From Xylanimonas protaetiae (GTDB lineage Bacteria > Actinomycetota > Actinomycetes > Actinomycetales > Cellulomonadaceae), in assembly GCF_004135385.1 (NCBI RefSeq), contig NZ_CP035493.1, forward strand, positions 2,232,001-2,296,000: DNA of 64,000 bases, given 5' to 3'. The position numbers and the translations under genes are program-made. The notes beneath the pieces were generated by a model. That model searched no databases and had not been told where the DNA came from. It saw only the letters and a program-made list of their open reading frames with translations. Below are positions 34,305 to 43,986 of this stretch, piece by piece (within the stretch, counting starts at the first letter, position 1; the number at the start of each line of letters is the position of its first letter).

Positions 34305-36893
34305 ATGTCGATGACCCTCATGGGTTACCAGTCGTCTGCTGCGTCCGATGTTGTGCGCCGCTATCGACGCGCAGCATCTGCCTTCGGCGAGGACAACGAG
34401 CGGTGGGCCCTCTCCTTGTCTGCGCCGACCGGCTCCGGCAAGACGATCATGGCCGCGGCGATCATCGAACGGCTGATGTTCGGCGGCGACGGCCAGCCTG
34501 GGAGCGACAGGCTCGCGGTGCTGTGGGTGTCGGACAACCCCTCGCTCAATGAGCAGACGCGGGACAAGTTCCAGCGCTACTCAGCGCGGTTCACGCTCGA
34601 CAGACTAGTCGTCGTCGGGGACGACGACCCGCTCAACGTTCCGTCGATGACCCCTGGGAAGGTGTACTTCCTCAACACCCAGAAACTCGGGTCAGGGGCG
34701 ACGTCTTTCCGGAGCGGAGACGGGCGCGACTACTCCCTCTGGGATGCGATCAACGGGACGGGCAAGGCACTCGGTCCGGACTTCCTCATGGTTGTCGATG
34801 AGGCACACCGAGGAACGGGCCGCACGGGGACCGGCCGCGGAACGATCCTCGCCCGACTGATCAAGGGCGACGTCGACCTTGTGAACCCCGCGCCCGTCGT
34901 ACTGGGCATCTCCGCCACCCCGGAGAGGTTCGTCGATCTTGTCGGCTCATCGATGACAGTGAGCCACATCAAGGTCGACGTCGACCTTGTCAAGGAGTCG
35001 GGGCTCGTGAAGGACAAGATCGTCCTTGCCCACCCGACCGAGACGCAGGCCGCCGACGCCACGCTGCTTGCTATGGCGGCCCACCAGCGTCAGGACATGG
35101 CCCGCGAATGGCAGGCATACACCGACGCAGAGGGGCTATCGCCCGTCGACCCGGTGCTCTTGGTCCAGGTCGCCTCCGGCGAACGAGACGACGGCATCGG
35201 GCGCGTGCTCGACATCCTGTTCGATGCTGACCGATCTCTGCGTGACGATCAGGTCGTCCACGCACTGGAGACCCATCGGCCGGGCGAGTTTGGACGTCAC
35301 ACGGTCCGGTGGGTCGAGCCGTCGCGCATCCACGAGTTGGCAGGCGTGAAGGTTGTCGTCTTCAAGGAGGCTTTGACGACCGGTTGGGACTGCCCTCGCG
35401 CCGAGGTGCTGGTCTCTCTCCGCAAGGCCGATGACTCGACCTACATCACCCAGTTGATCGGCCGAACCGTCCGCACGCCGCTTGCACGCAAGGTCGATAC
35501 GGTCGACGCACTCAACTCGGTCTGGGTGTACCTGCCCCACTTCGACGACGTGACGGTCAAGCGAGTTGTCGGACTTCTCGGGTCTGGAGACGACGTCATC
35601 GCTGCCGACGTTGAGGTCAACCCGGTGCGTCTTGAGCCGAACCCGGCTGTGTCGGATGAGGTGTGGACGGCGTTCGCAGACTTCCCGACGAACACTCGCC
35701 CCTCAAAGACGGCACGTAATGATGTCGATCGTGCGATCAGCCTCGGGCTGATCCTCGCGGGACACGGAGTCAGCGGCGTCGGCAAGAAGGCCGTGCAGAC
35801 GACCGTCGTCGGGACAATCGCCACGTTCCTGGCCCGTGACGATGTAGCCGAGTTCGTGGAGAAGGCAGTCGGCGACTACGAGACGATCGCCTACGCGACC
35901 CTGTCCGTCGACTGGATGACTGGCCAGGTCGTCGAACGCACCGAAGGCACCGCTACGGTGTCGGCAACGAACGTGGTCGACCTGTTCAACGCGGCGAAGC
36001 GCAAGTTGCCTGAGGCCAGCGCAATGTGGCTCTGGGACTACCTCTGCTCCAGTCGGTTCCCCGACGACCCCGAGCGGGCTCGGCTCTACGTGGCAGCCGC
36101 TGCGTTCCATCCCGAGGCAGTCAGGACAATCGAGTCAGCCGCCGGTCGTGTCTTCGCTGACTGGCGTCGCCAGCATCAGGCGGTCCTGATCGAAGACCCT
36201 GATGCCATGGCCCAGGTCAACCGGCTGGTTGCGCAGTCCCGCGCCTCGGAGCCCACCACACTCGCGCGTCCGGACCGCTCGACCGTCGCGCCCGCTGATG
36301 TGCCAGAGGACTGGTGGGAGAAGCACCTCATCGCCTCGAAGCCGGATCAGCCGACGTCGCCGGACTCCGGGGACACGTATCCCGCGGGGCGGTTCCCGTT
36401 TGCGCCGAGTAGCGGCTGGGAGCGGCGCGTCCTGGCCGTGGAGACGGCCCGTGCGAGCACTCTCGCTTGGTATCGGAACCCCACCGGAGGCCCGCAGGCC
36501 GTGGGTGCCCCCTACGGCGAAGCAGGCGCGCAGCGGATGGTCTACCCGGACTTCGTCGTCTTTCGGGAGGTCGACGGTCGAGTCGTCATCGATATCGTTG
36601 ATCCGCACCGTCCCGACCTTGGCGACACCGCGCCCAAGTGGGCGGGGCTCGCAGCATGGGCGGCCAGGGTCAACGCGGGTGAGTTCGACATTGTCGACAC
36701 CCTGCACGGACTGGAGCGACGATCACGCCTCGGTCGCGTATGGGCGGTCATCGACGACGGTGAGGACCTGCTCTACGTGGACCTGCTGGCCGAGGGTGTC
36801 GCCGCGCGGTTCGAGCAGATTGCCGCGGCAGGAGGCATCCAGGAGGCAGCGGTCCGGGCGCTGTTCAAGGAGCGTGGAGCGGTGTTCGCCTGA
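34305..36893 (+). CDS. Type III Res-like DEAH helicase with degenerate nuclease motif
   Basis: The 862-residue SF2 helicase/translocase has P-loop APTGSGKT at 40-47, DEAH in VVDEAHRG at 165-168, GISATPERFVDL, TTGWDCPRAEVLVSLR and QLIGRTVRTP (motif VI). This is the arrangement of type III Res subunits and related DEAD/DEAH proteins. The C-terminal region has YPDFVVFREVDGRVVIDIVDPHRPD, which aligns with the PD-(D/E)XK core of Res, but the expected ExK reads as DIVD with no lysine, so cleavage may be lost. It directly follows the methyltransferase. The nuclease-like protein at the start of the operon could compensate. Confidence 0.85.
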   Translation: MSMTLMGYQSSAASDVVRRYRRAASAFGEDNERWALSLSAPTGSGKTIMAAAIIERLMFGGDGQPGSDRLAVLWVSDNPSLNEQTRDKFQRYSARFTLDRLVVVGDDDPLNVPSMTPGKVYFLNTQKLGSGATSFRSGDGRDYSLWDAINGTGKALGPDFLMVVDEAHRGTGRTGTGRGTILARLIKGDVDLVNPAPVVLGISATPERFVDLVGSSMTVSHIKVDVDLVKESGLVKDKIVLAHPTETQAADATLLAMAAHQRQDMAREWQAYTDAEGLSPVDPVLLVQVASGERDDGIGRVLDILFDADRSLRDDQVVHALETHRPGEFGRHTVRWVEPSRIHELAGVKVVVFKEALTTGWDCPRAEVLVSLRKADDSTYITQLIGRTVRTPLARKVDTVDALNSVWVYLPHFDDVTVKRVVGLLGSGDDVIAADVEVNPVRLEPNPAVSDEVWTAFADFPTNTRPSKTARNDVDRAISLGLILAGHGVSGVGKKAVQTTVVGTIATFLARDDVAEFVEKAVGDYETIAYATLSVDWMTGQVVERTEGTATVSATNVVDLFNAAKRKLPEASAMWLWDYLCSSRFPDDPERARLYVAAAAFHPEAVRTIESAAGRVFADWRRQHQAVLIEDPDAMAQVNRLVAQSRASEPTTLARPDRSTVAPADVPEDWWEKHLIASKPDQPTSPDSGDTYPAGRFPFAPSSGWERRVLAVETARASTLAWYRNPTGGPQAVGAPYGEAGAQRMVYPDFVVFREVDGRVVIDIVDPHRPDLGDTAPKWAGLAAWAARVNAGEFDIVDTLHGLERRSRLGRVWAVIDDGEDLLYVDLLAEGVAARFEQIAAAGGIQEAAVRALFKERGAVFA

Positions 36894-36978
36894 CCATGAC
36901 AAGCGACGTGGGTTCCTGATCCCCCGCAGGTGGATACGCTGGCCCTGCCTGCGCCGGTACCTCACCCCGAAGGCGTTA

Positions 36979-36986
36979 CGCGCGTC
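36979..36986. other. Island 2 right attachment core (attR)
   Basis: CGCGCGTC is identical to 19242-19249. It lies exactly where the 5' part of tadB resumes (FLREDAR on the minus strand) and 85 bp after the last island gene. Confidence 0.85.
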
Positions 36987-37601
36987 CTCGCGCAGGAACG
37001 TCGAGAGCGTGCGCAGCAGCCGTCCCAGGTCGGAGCCGCCCACCTCGCGCGTGAGCCGCAGCGCCTCGATGATCCGGTCGGCCACCGGGTCGGCGAGGCG
37101 CGCCTTGAGCAGGTCGAGGGACTCCGCGAACCGCCCGGTGGCGCGGTAGTCGGCGGCGAACCGGGCGAAGGGCTCGCGCAGCTCGACCGGCCCGCGCTCG
37201 CCGAGCTGGCCGACGGCCTCGGGCAGCGACAGCCCGGCGCGCACGCCCGAGGCGAGGTGGTCGACGACCTCCGGCCACACCTCGCGCAGGTCGCGTCGTC
37301 GCCTGCGGGCGCGCGCCGTGACGAGCGCCGACGGCGCGGCAGCGGCCATGAGGGCGAAGCACAGCCCGATGGCGGGGGAGCGGGTCGTGGCGAGCACGGT
37401 GACGAGCACGACGGCGGCCAGCATGGCGCTCGCCCCGTACAGGGCGCCGGGCGTGACGGAGGCGGCACCCGCCTGGACCAGGAGGTCCTGCGTGCGGGCC
37501 CGCCGCGCCGAGACCCGCCGTGGCCGCCCCGACGGCACCCACGCCGACCACCAGACGCAGAACGCGCCCAGCCCCAGGAGCAGGCCCACCAGCACGCCCA
37601 T
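36979..37601 (-). pseudogene. tadB: tadB, 5' fragment cut off by island 2
   Basis: About 207 residues start [18 protein letters not shown] and have two N-terminal membrane helices (residues 1-17, ~55-95) and the first half of the T2SSF domain ([55 protein letters not shown]). The frame then runs into island DNA, adding unrelated residues. The ATG follows the tadA stop by 1 bp. Without the C-terminal membrane hairpin (19007-19249) it should not form a working platform. Confidence 0.92.
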
Positions 37602-37602
37602 G

Positions 37603-38859
37603 TCAGAGGGCCTCCGCGGCGAGCAGGGCGCGCACGTCGATCCCGGCGCGCGCGAACCGCTCCACGCCGGAGGGGAACCCGTCGCCGCGCACGAGCCGCC
37701 CGCCCTGGGTGGCGGGCGTGCGGTGGAACAGCCCGGCGGTCTCGACCCGGCCCTCCTCGACCCGCCCCGTGACCGCGACGACCTCGCGCACCTGCCGTTC
37801 GCCGCCGGGCGTCACACCGAGGTGCACGACGACGTCGACCGAGCTGGCCACCGTCGGCACGACGAAGTGGTGGGTGACGTTCTCGCCCGCGAGCAGCGGG
37901 AGCGTGCACAGCTTCGTGACGGCCTCGCGGGCGGAGTTCGCGTGGATCGTCGCCATGCCGGGGATGCCGCTGTTCAGGGCCACGAGCAGGTCGAAGCTCT
38001 CGGCCTCGCGCACCTCGCCGACGACGATGCGGTCGGGGCGCATGCGCAGCGCCTCCTTGACGAGGCGCCGCAGCGGGATCTCGCCCGTGCCCTCGATCGA
38101 CGGCTGGCGGCACTGCATCGCGACGATGTCGCGCACGTCGAGGCGGAGCTCGAACACCTCCTCGCACGTGATGACGCGCTGCGCCGCGGGGATGGAGCCG
38201 GCGAGCGCGTTGAGCATCGTCGTCTTGCCCGCCTGGGTGGCGCCCGCGACGAGGATGTTGAGCCCCGCCCGCACGGCCGCGTCGAGGAAGGCCGCGGCGT
38301 GCGGCGTCAGCGACCCGAGCCGCACCAGGTGCTCCAGGCGCGAGGCCCGCACCACGTGCTTGCGGATGTTGACCGCGTAGTCCGTGCGCGTGACGTCCGG
38401 GATGACCACGTGCAGCCGCGACCCGTCAGGCAGCGCGGCGTCGACGAAGGGGGAGCTGAGGTCGAGGCGGCGCCCGCTCGACTTGAGCATGCGCTCCACG
38501 AGGTCGCGCACCTGCGAGGCGGTGAGGATGGTGGTCGTCAGCTCGGGGACGCCGCCGCGCGCGACGAAGACCTGCGCGGGGCTGTTGAGCCAGATCTCCT
38601 CGACGGACGGGTCGTCGAGGTACTGCTGCAGCGGCCCGAGCCCGGCCAGCAGGTCGACGAGCGTCCGCGACGTCTCGACGGTGTCGGCGAGCGGGGGCAC
38701 GAGCCCGCGGGTGGTGCGCTCGGCGTAGTCGCCCACGGCGTCGGCGACGAGGCCGGCGAGCGCCGACCGTTCCCGCACGGGGTCGAGCCCGCGACGGCGG
38801 ACGAGCTCGCGCACCTCGCGCTCGAGGATCGCGGCGGCGTCGTCGATCACGGCTGTCAT
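37603..38859 (-). CDS. tadA: TadA/CpaF-type secretion ATPase
   Basis: A 418-residue hexameric ATPase of the VirB11/PulE family drives Tad (Flp) pilus assembly. Motifs seen are [43 protein letters not shown], Walker [12 protein letters not shown], the Asp box [36 protein letters not shown] and the His box [11 protein letters not shown]. The ATG at 38859 with GGGGGAAG upstream was chosen over the longer frame from 38955. It is first in the tad operon (tadA-tadB-tadC-pilin-tadE-tadE-tadG-like). Island 2 now separates it and the start of tadB from the rest by 17.7 kb. Confidence 0.93.
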   Translation of the reverse strand: MTAVIDDAAAILEREVRELVRRRGLDPVRERSALAGLVADAVGDYAERTTRGLVPPLADTVETSRTLVDLLAGLGPLQQYLDDPSVEEIWLNSPAQVFVARGGVPELTTTILTASQVRDLVERMLKSSGRRLDLSSPFVDAALPDGSRLHVVIPDVTRTDYAVNIRKHVVRASRLEHLVRLGSLTPHAAAFLDAAVRAGLNILVAGATQAGKTTMLNALAGSIPAAQRVITCEEVFELRLDVRDIVAMQCRQPSIEGTGEIPLRRLVKEALRMRPDRIVVGEVREAESFDLLVALNSGIPGMATIHANSAREAVTKLCTLPLLAGENVTHHFVVPTVASSVDVVVHLGVTPGGERQVREVVAVTGRVEEGRVETAGLFHRTPATQGGRLVRGDGFPSGVERFARAGIDVRALLAAEAL

Positions 38860-39075
38860 GTGGCTTCCCCCACCGTCGCGCTGTCCCTCCCAGGCCCGCG
38901 TCGGGCCGGGCCCAGCCGTCACGGGCAGGCCGTCCCGGGCCGAGCGTGGCGTCACAGTAGCGGAGGCTGCGGCGAGCCTGGAACGTGCCTGTGGAAAGCC
39001 TCACGATGCGGACGGCGCCGCGGACGCCGCCGCCGGTGGCTCGGGTCCGACGCCGCGCAGGTAGCCTTGACCTTC

Positions 39076-40191
39076 GTGGCCACCATCGACTTCCCCGCAG
39101 AGATCCGCGCGTTGCGCACCACGCTCGAGTCCATCGAGGCCGTGAGCGACCCGGAGGCGCTGCAGGCGAAGATCGCCGACCTCTCGGAGCAGGCCAGCGC
39201 CCCGGACCTGTGGGACGACCCGGACGCGGCCCAGAAGGTCACGTCCGCGCTGTCCGCCGCGCAGGCCGAGCTCAACCGCGTCAAGGCCCTCGGCCGCCGC
39301 ATCGACGACGTCGAGACGCTCGTCGAGCTGGGCAACGAGATGGAGGACGCCGACTCGCTCGCGGAGGCGGAGGCGGAGGTCGCGGGCATCCGCAAGGACC
39401 TCGACGCGCTCGAGGTCCGCACGCTGCTGAGCGGCGAGTACGACGCCCGTGACGCCGTCATCACGATCCGCGCGGGCGCCGGCGGCGTCGACGCCGCGGA
39501 CTTCGCCGAGATGCTGCTGCGCATGTACCTGCGCTGGGCGGAGCGCCACGGCTACCCGACGAAGGTCATGGACACCTCCTACGCGGAGGAGGCCGGCCTG
39601 AAGTCGGCGACGTTCGAGGTCAACGCGCCGTACGCGTTCGGCAACCTGTCGGTGGAGGCGGGCACGCACCGCCTCGTGCGCATCTCGCCGTTCGACAACC
39701 AGGGCCGCCGCCAGACGTCGTTCGCCGCCGTCGAGGTGGTCCCGCTCATCGAGCAGACCGACTCCGTCGAGATCCCCGAGTCGGAGATCAAGGTCGACGT
39801 GTTCCGCTCGTCGGGCCCCGGCGGCCAGTCGGTCAACACGACCGACTCCGCCGTCCGCATGACGCACATCCCCACGGGCATCGTCGTGTCGATGCAGAAC
39901 GAGAAGTCGCAGATCCAGAACCGCGCGGCCGCACTGCGCGTGCTCCAGTCGCGCCTGCTGCTGGTGCGCCAGCAGGAGGAGGCCGCGAAGAAGAAGGAGC
40001 TCGCGGGCGACATCAAGGCGTCCTGGGGCGACCAGATGCGCTCCTACGTGCTCCAGCCGTACCAGATGGTCAAGGACCTGCGCACCGAGCACGAGTCCGG
40101 CAACACCGCCGCGGTGTTCGACGGCGCGATCGACGAGTTCATCGAGGCGGGCATCCGCTGGCGCCGCTCGTCGCAGGTCGCGGAGGCCTGA
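39076..40191 (+). CDS. prfB: Peptide chain release factor 2
   Basis: The 371-residue RF2 recognises UGA and UAA stop codons. The stop-codon reading tripeptide SPF lies in [17 protein letters not shown] and the catalytic GGQ in [22 protein letters not shown]. The N-terminal helices start [14 protein letters not shown] at a GTG. The frame is continuous; there is no in-frame UGA, so the programmed +1 frameshift seen in many bacteria is absent. It begins the conserved order prfB-ftsE-ftsX-peptidase-smpB-ssrA. Confidence 0.97.
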   Translation: MATIDFPAEIRALRTTLESIEAVSDPEALQAKIADLSEQASAPDLWDDPDAAQKVTSALSAAQAELNRVKALGRRIDDVETLVELGNEMEDADSLAEAEAEVAGIRKDLDALEVRTLLSGEYDARDAVITIRAGAGGVDAADFAEMLLRMYLRWAERHGYPTKVMDTSYAEEAGLKSATFEVNAPYAFGNLSVEAGTHRLVRISPFDNQGRRQTSFAAVEVVPLIEQTDSVEIPESEIKVDVFRSSGPGGQSVNTTDSAVRMTHIPTGIVVSMQNEKSQIQNRAAALRVLQSRLLLVRQQEEAAKKKELAGDIKASWGDQMRSYVLQPYQMVKDLRTEHESGNTAAVFDGAIDEFIEAGIRWRRSSQVAEA

Positions 40192-40365
40192 GGACGCGGT
40201 CCCGTCCGCGCGCGACGTCGGGGACGGGGCGTCGATCAGCGCCTCCCGGCGTGTCTGGGCCGTGACCGCGCGAGGCCGTGCGATGGTCGACGGCGAGACC
40301 GTTCCCCCCGGGCACCGGCCGGGGTGCGGTCCGCCGCACCGTCCGTCAGCCCGGGAGCCCGCGCC

Positions 40366-41559
40366 GTGATCCGTTTCGAGAACGTGTCGAAGGTCTATGC
40401 CCGTGGGGCCAGACCTGCCCTCGACACCGTGAGCGTCGACGTCGCCCGCGGGGAGTTCGTCTTCCTCGTCGGCGCCTCCGGCTCCGGCAAGTCGACCTTC
40501 CTGCGGCTCGCCCTGCGCGAGGAGCGTCCCACGCGCGGCAAGATCTACGTCGCGGGGCGGGACCTGTCCCGCCTCAGCGGCTGGAAGGTGCCCAGCCTGC
40601 GCCGCAGCATCGGCATGGTCTTCCAGGACTTCCGCCTGCTGCCCAACAAGACGGTCTACGAGAACGTCGCGTTCGCGCTCGAGGTGATCGGCAAGCCGCG
40701 GCACGCCATCAAGACGACGGTGCCCGAGGTCCTGGAGATGGTGGGCCTCGACGGCAAGGAGAAGCGCCGCCCGCACGAGCTCTCCGGTGGTGAGCAGCAG
40801 CGCGTCGCGATCGCCCGTGCGTTCGTCAACCGGCCGCCGATCCTGCTCGCCGACGAGCCCACCGGCAACCTCGACCCCACGACGTCGCTGGGCATCATGC
40901 GGCTCCTGGAGCGCATCAACCGCACCGGAACCACCGTGGTCATGGCCACGCACGACGACGAGATCGTCAACGAGATGCGCAAGCGCGTCGTCGAGCTCTC
41001 CGCCGGGCACGTCGTGCGCGACGAGGCCGCCGGCGTCTACGGCGAGCGCGAGCGCATCCTGCCCGACACCGCCGCGAGCCCCGTGCTGGACGCCCCGGGC
41101 CAGGGGGAGCGGCAGGTGCACCGCGTCGAGGTGACGCCCGAGACGGGCGACCTGGAGGCGGAGGCCGCCGCCGAGGCGGCAGCGGCCCGCGCCTCCGCGA
41201 CCGGGTCCCGCGTGCAGCGCCAGGGGGCGCTGCGCCGCGCCGACCGGCGGGCGGCCGCGACGGGCATGACGCCCGTCGTCGCGAGGACCGCCGAGCCGGC
41301 CGCCGCCGAGCCAGTCCCCGCCGAGCCTGCCGCGGCCGAGCCGGCCGCCACCAGACCGCTCCCCGCCGAGCCGGCCGCCCCCGCGCCCGCCGCGACCGAG
41401 CGGACCCCCGAGCCGGCCCCGTTCTCCTACACGGTCCCCGTCCCGTACGCGGCCACGCGTCCCGTCGACCCGAGCGCGCGGCGGCCACCGTCCGACGCCG
41501 ACGACGTCGTGCAGCAGGTGCTGCGCGAGCGGGCCGTGCGCGCCGGACAGGAGGGCTGA
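40366..41559 (+). CDS. ftsE: Cell-division ATPase FtsE with a long C-terminal extension
   Basis: The 397-residue protein has a standard FtsE ABC ATPase in its first ~225 residues: [19 protein letters not shown], Walker [11 protein letters not shown] near 35-44, [18 protein letters not shown] (the FtsE-specific Q-loop region), signature LSGGEQQR, Walker [14 protein letters not shown] and the switch MATHDDEIV. FtsEX signals to periplasmic peptidoglycan hydrolases. The remaining ~170 residues are an unusual Ala/Pro/Glu-rich tail with repeated AEPAA and PAEPA units, ending [17 protein letters not shown]. The GTG start has GGGAG upstream. The ftsX gene follows 3 bp after the stop. Confidence 0.95.
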   Translation: MIRFENVSKVYARGARPALDTVSVDVARGEFVFLVGASGSGKSTFLRLALREERPTRGKIYVAGRDLSRLSGWKVPSLRRSIGMVFQDFRLLPNKTVYENVAFALEVIGKPRHAIKTTVPEVLEMVGLDGKEKRRPHELSGGEQQRVAIARAFVNRPPILLADEPTGNLDPTTSLGIMRLLERINRTGTTVVMATHDDEIVNEMRKRVVELSAGHVVRDEAAGVYGERERILPDTAASPVLDAPGQGERQVHRVEVTPETGDLEAEAAAEAAAARASATGSRVQRQGALRRADRRAAATGMTPVVARTAEPAAAEPVPAEPAAAEPAATRPLPAEPAAPAPAATERTPEPAPFSYTVPVPYAATRPVDPSARRPPSDADDVVQQVLRERAVRAGQEG

Positions 41560-41562
41560 GCG

Positions 41563-42474
41563 ATGCGTCTCCAGTTCGTCCTCACCGAGGTCCTCCACGG
41601 CCTGCGCCGCAACCTGTCGATGGTCGTCTCCGTCGTCCTGGTGACGTTCGTGTCCCTGGCGTTCGTGGGCGCGGCCACGCTCATCCAGACCCAGGTCAAC
41701 AAGCTCCAGGACGACTGGTACGACCTTGTCGAGGTGTCGGTCTTCCTGTGCCCGTCCGGCTCGACCGCCCCCACGTGCGCGGCCGGCGAGGCCACCGACG
41801 AGCAGGTCGCCACGCTGCGCGGCGTCATCGAGAACGAGCTCGGCTCCGAGGTCTCCAAGATCTACTTCGAGACGAAGGAGGACGCGTTCGCGTCCTTCCA
41901 GGCGCGCTACCCGGACGGCTTCCGCGGCACGCAGCTCACGGTCGACGACATGCAGGCGTCGTTCCGCCTCAAGCTCGCGGACCCGAGCCAGTACGAGGTG
42001 GTCTCCGACGTGCTCCAGGGGCGCGACGGCGTCGAGGTCGTCGAGGACCAGCGGGCCGTGTTCGAGCCGCTCTTCCTCGCGCTGAACCGCCTGTCGATGC
42101 TCGCCGTGGGCCTCGCCGTCGTCATGCTGCTGACGGCCGTGCTGCTCATCACGACGACGATCCGGCTGTCGGCCGTCTCGCGGCGCCGCGAGACGGGGAT
42201 CATGCGCCTCGTCGGCGCGTCGAACCTGTTCGTGCAGCTGCCGTTCCTGCTCGAGGGCGCGATCGCCGCCGTCGTCGGCTCGCTGCTCGCCGTCGGCGGG
42301 CTGTGGCTCGGCGTGAGATACCTGGTCACGGACTGGCTCGAGCAGTCGGTCAACTGGATCGCCTACGTGACCACCAGCGACGTCCTGGCGATCGCCCCGC
42401 TCCTCGTCGGGATCGCGGTGGCCCTGGCCGTCGTGTCGTCGGTGGTGACGCTCAGCCGATACACGAGGGTGTGA
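41563..42474 (+). CDS. ftsX: Cell-division protein FtsX
   Basis: The 303-residue FtsX has a first membrane helix (about residues 20-45), an extracellular domain (~46-175) with the cysteine pair CPSGSTAPTCAAG and the RYPDGFRGTQLT region, then three helices in the FtsX/MacB C-terminal domain (SMLAVGLAVVMLLTAVLLI, PFLLEGAIAAVVGSLLAVGG, IAPLLVGIAVALAVVSSVVTL), with SAVSRRRETGIMRLVGAS between. It pairs with FtsE and should activate the M23 hydrolase encoded 1 bp downstream through its extracellular domain. Confidence 0.96.
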   Translation: MRLQFVLTEVLHGLRRNLSMVVSVVLVTFVSLAFVGAATLIQTQVNKLQDDWYDLVEVSVFLCPSGSTAPTCAAGEATDEQVATLRGVIENELGSEVSKIYFETKEDAFASFQARYPDGFRGTQLTVDDMQASFRLKLADPSQYEVVSDVLQGRDGVEVVEDQRAVFEPLFLALNRLSMLAVGLAVVMLLTAVLLITTTIRLSAVSRRRETGIMRLVGASNLFVQLPFLLEGAIAAVVGSLLAVGGLWLGVRYLVTDWLEQSVNWIAYVTTSDVLAIAPLLVGIAVALAVVSSVVTLSRYTRV

Positions 42475-42475
42475 C

Positions 42476-43861
42476 ATGAGGTCGAGGAACCGGCGGCTCG
42501 TCAGGACGGCGCTCGCGACCGTCCTCGTCGCGGTGCTCGGGCTGGGGACGGCGTCGTCGGCCGGGGCCGACGACATCGACGACCGCCTCGCCGCCGCGAA
42601 GGCCAACCAGCAGACCATGCAGGGCAAGCGGGCACAGCTCGAGGAGGACCTGCACGAGACGGACGCCAAGCTGACCCAGGCGGTGCTCGACCTCGACACC
42701 GTCGAGGCCCAGCTCCCCGTGGCGCAGGCCGAGCTGGACCGCGCGAACGCGGACCTGGAGAAGGCGCGGCGGGACGCGGCGATCCTCGCCGGGCGCCTGC
42801 AGGACGCCCAGGACGAGGTGGCGCAGGTCACCGCCCAGCTGCAGGCGGGCGTCGGGAAGGTCGACGCGGCCCGGGCCGACATCGCGCAGATGGCGCGCGA
42901 GCAGGCGCGCGGCACCGACGGCGTGTCCGCGCTCGGCCTCGTCACCGGGGCGCAGTCGACCGAGGACTTCCTGGAGCAGTACGCGGTGTCGTCGTCGGCC
43001 GCCCGCTCGCAGGCGCGCACGCTCACCGCGCTGCAGGACGCCGAGGCGCTGGCCCGCAACCAGGAGGCCCGGCTCGCCGCGATCCGCGTGGAGATCGCGC
43101 AGCTCAAGAAGGCCGCCGACGACAACGTCGTCGTCAAGAAGGCGGCGGAGGCAGCGGCCACGGCGAAGAAGGCCGAGGTCAAGGGGCTCATCGTCAAGCA
43201 GACGGAGCTGAAGGCGACCATCGAGGCCCAGAAGGTCCAGACGCTCGCCGACATCGAGGCCACCAAGCAGGATCTCGCGAACCAGGAGAGCGAGATCAAG
43301 GGCCTGATCGAGAAGCAGAAGGCCCGCGACGCCGAGATCGCCCGGCAGCGCGAGGCCGCGCGCAAGGCGGCGGAGGAGGCCGCGGCGGCCGCCGCGAAGA
43401 GCCAGGGCGGCGGCGGGTCCGGAGGTGGCGGCGGTGGTGGTTCCGGCAGCGCCGGCAGCTTCCTCGACTGGCCCACGGCGTCGCACGTGGTGACCAGCAG
43501 CTACGGGTGGCGGCTGAGCCCCACGTACGGCGTCTGGATGCTGCACGCCGGCGCCGACTTCCGCGCCGGGCTCGGCACGCCGATCCGCGCGGCGCAGAGC
43601 GGCGAGGTGGACGAGTCGTCCTGCAGCGCAGGCCCGGGCTGCAACATCCGCATCAACCACGGCAGCTACGACGGGCAGAACGTCCGCACCCGCTACCTCC
43701 ACCTGGCCGTCGAGGGGCGTGCCGCCGTCGGGCAGTGGGTCCAGCAGGGCCAGGTCATCGGGTACTCGGGCGGCACCGGCCGCATCACCGGCCCGCACCT
43801 GCACTTCGAGGTCTACGTCAACGGCAGCTCCACCGACCCGGTGCCCTGGCTGCCGCGGTAG
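42476..43861 (+). CDS. Coiled-coil M23 family murein hydrolase, first copy
   Basis: A 461-residue secreted protein has a signal peptide (residues 1-32, ending SSAGADD), a long coiled coil (~35-300) of the EnvC/RipC type, a Gly-rich linker (~305-323) and an M23 peptidase domain. Catalytic-site residues are visible in MLHAGADFRAGLGTPI and PHLHFEVYVNG. Two extra cysteines (SSCSAGPGCNI) may form a disulfide. Located directly after ftsX, it is the likely target of FtsEX for splitting the septal wall. The next gene is a close paralogue with the same layout. Confidence 0.93.
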   Translation: MRSRNRRLVRTALATVLVAVLGLGTASSAGADDIDDRLAAAKANQQTMQGKRAQLEEDLHETDAKLTQAVLDLDTVEAQLPVAQAELDRANADLEKARRDAAILAGRLQDAQDEVAQVTAQLQAGVGKVDAARADIAQMAREQARGTDGVSALGLVTGAQSTEDFLEQYAVSSSAARSQARTLTALQDAEALARNQEARLAAIRVEIAQLKKAADDNVVVKKAAEAAATAKKAEVKGLIVKQTELKATIEAQKVQTLADIEATKQDLANQESEIKGLIEKQKARDAEIARQREAARKAAEEAAAAAAKSQGGGGSGGGGGGGSGSAGSFLDWPTASHVVTSSYGWRLSPTYGVWMLHAGADFRAGLGTPIRAAQSGEVDESSCSAGPGCNIRINHGSYDGQNVRTRYLHLAVEGRAAVGQWVQQGQVIGYSGGTGRITGPHLHFEVYVNGSSTDPVPWLPR

Positions 43862-43986
43862 CCGCCACCCCCCCGGCACCGCCGAGGCGCCATCCGACGC
43901 CGCCGCCCCGATCGACCCGCGCCGCATTCGCCCCGGCGGTCGGAGCCGCCGGGAGCGGCGCGGACCCGTGCGCGAGGGTGAGGGGC

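Larger units (their letters stand above)
19250..36986. mobile_element. Island 2: serine-integrase element inserted in tadB, 17.7 kb
   Basis: The element is bounded by an 8-bp direct repeat, with the tadB gene split precisely across it. The serine integrase lies just inside the left end. Other genes are a TOPRIM-primase/helicase, a small resolvase, several small unknowns, and a three-gene restriction-like system next to the right end. No capsid, tail, terminase or lysis genes are visible, so this is not a complete prophage; it resembles a phage satellite or an integrated plasmid. Excision between the cores would rebuild tadB exactly. Confidence 0.92.

Noticed and set aside
39050-39090. Possible programmed frameshift at the start of prfB (CCTTGACC near 39065)
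   Set aside because: The TGA is not in the frame leading into RF2, and there is no CTTTGA slip site; the frame is continuous from the GTG at 39076.
39001-43476. 1491-codon minus-strand open frame opposite prfB-ftsEX
   Set aside because: It is antisense to well-supported genes and arises from GC-rich codon bias.
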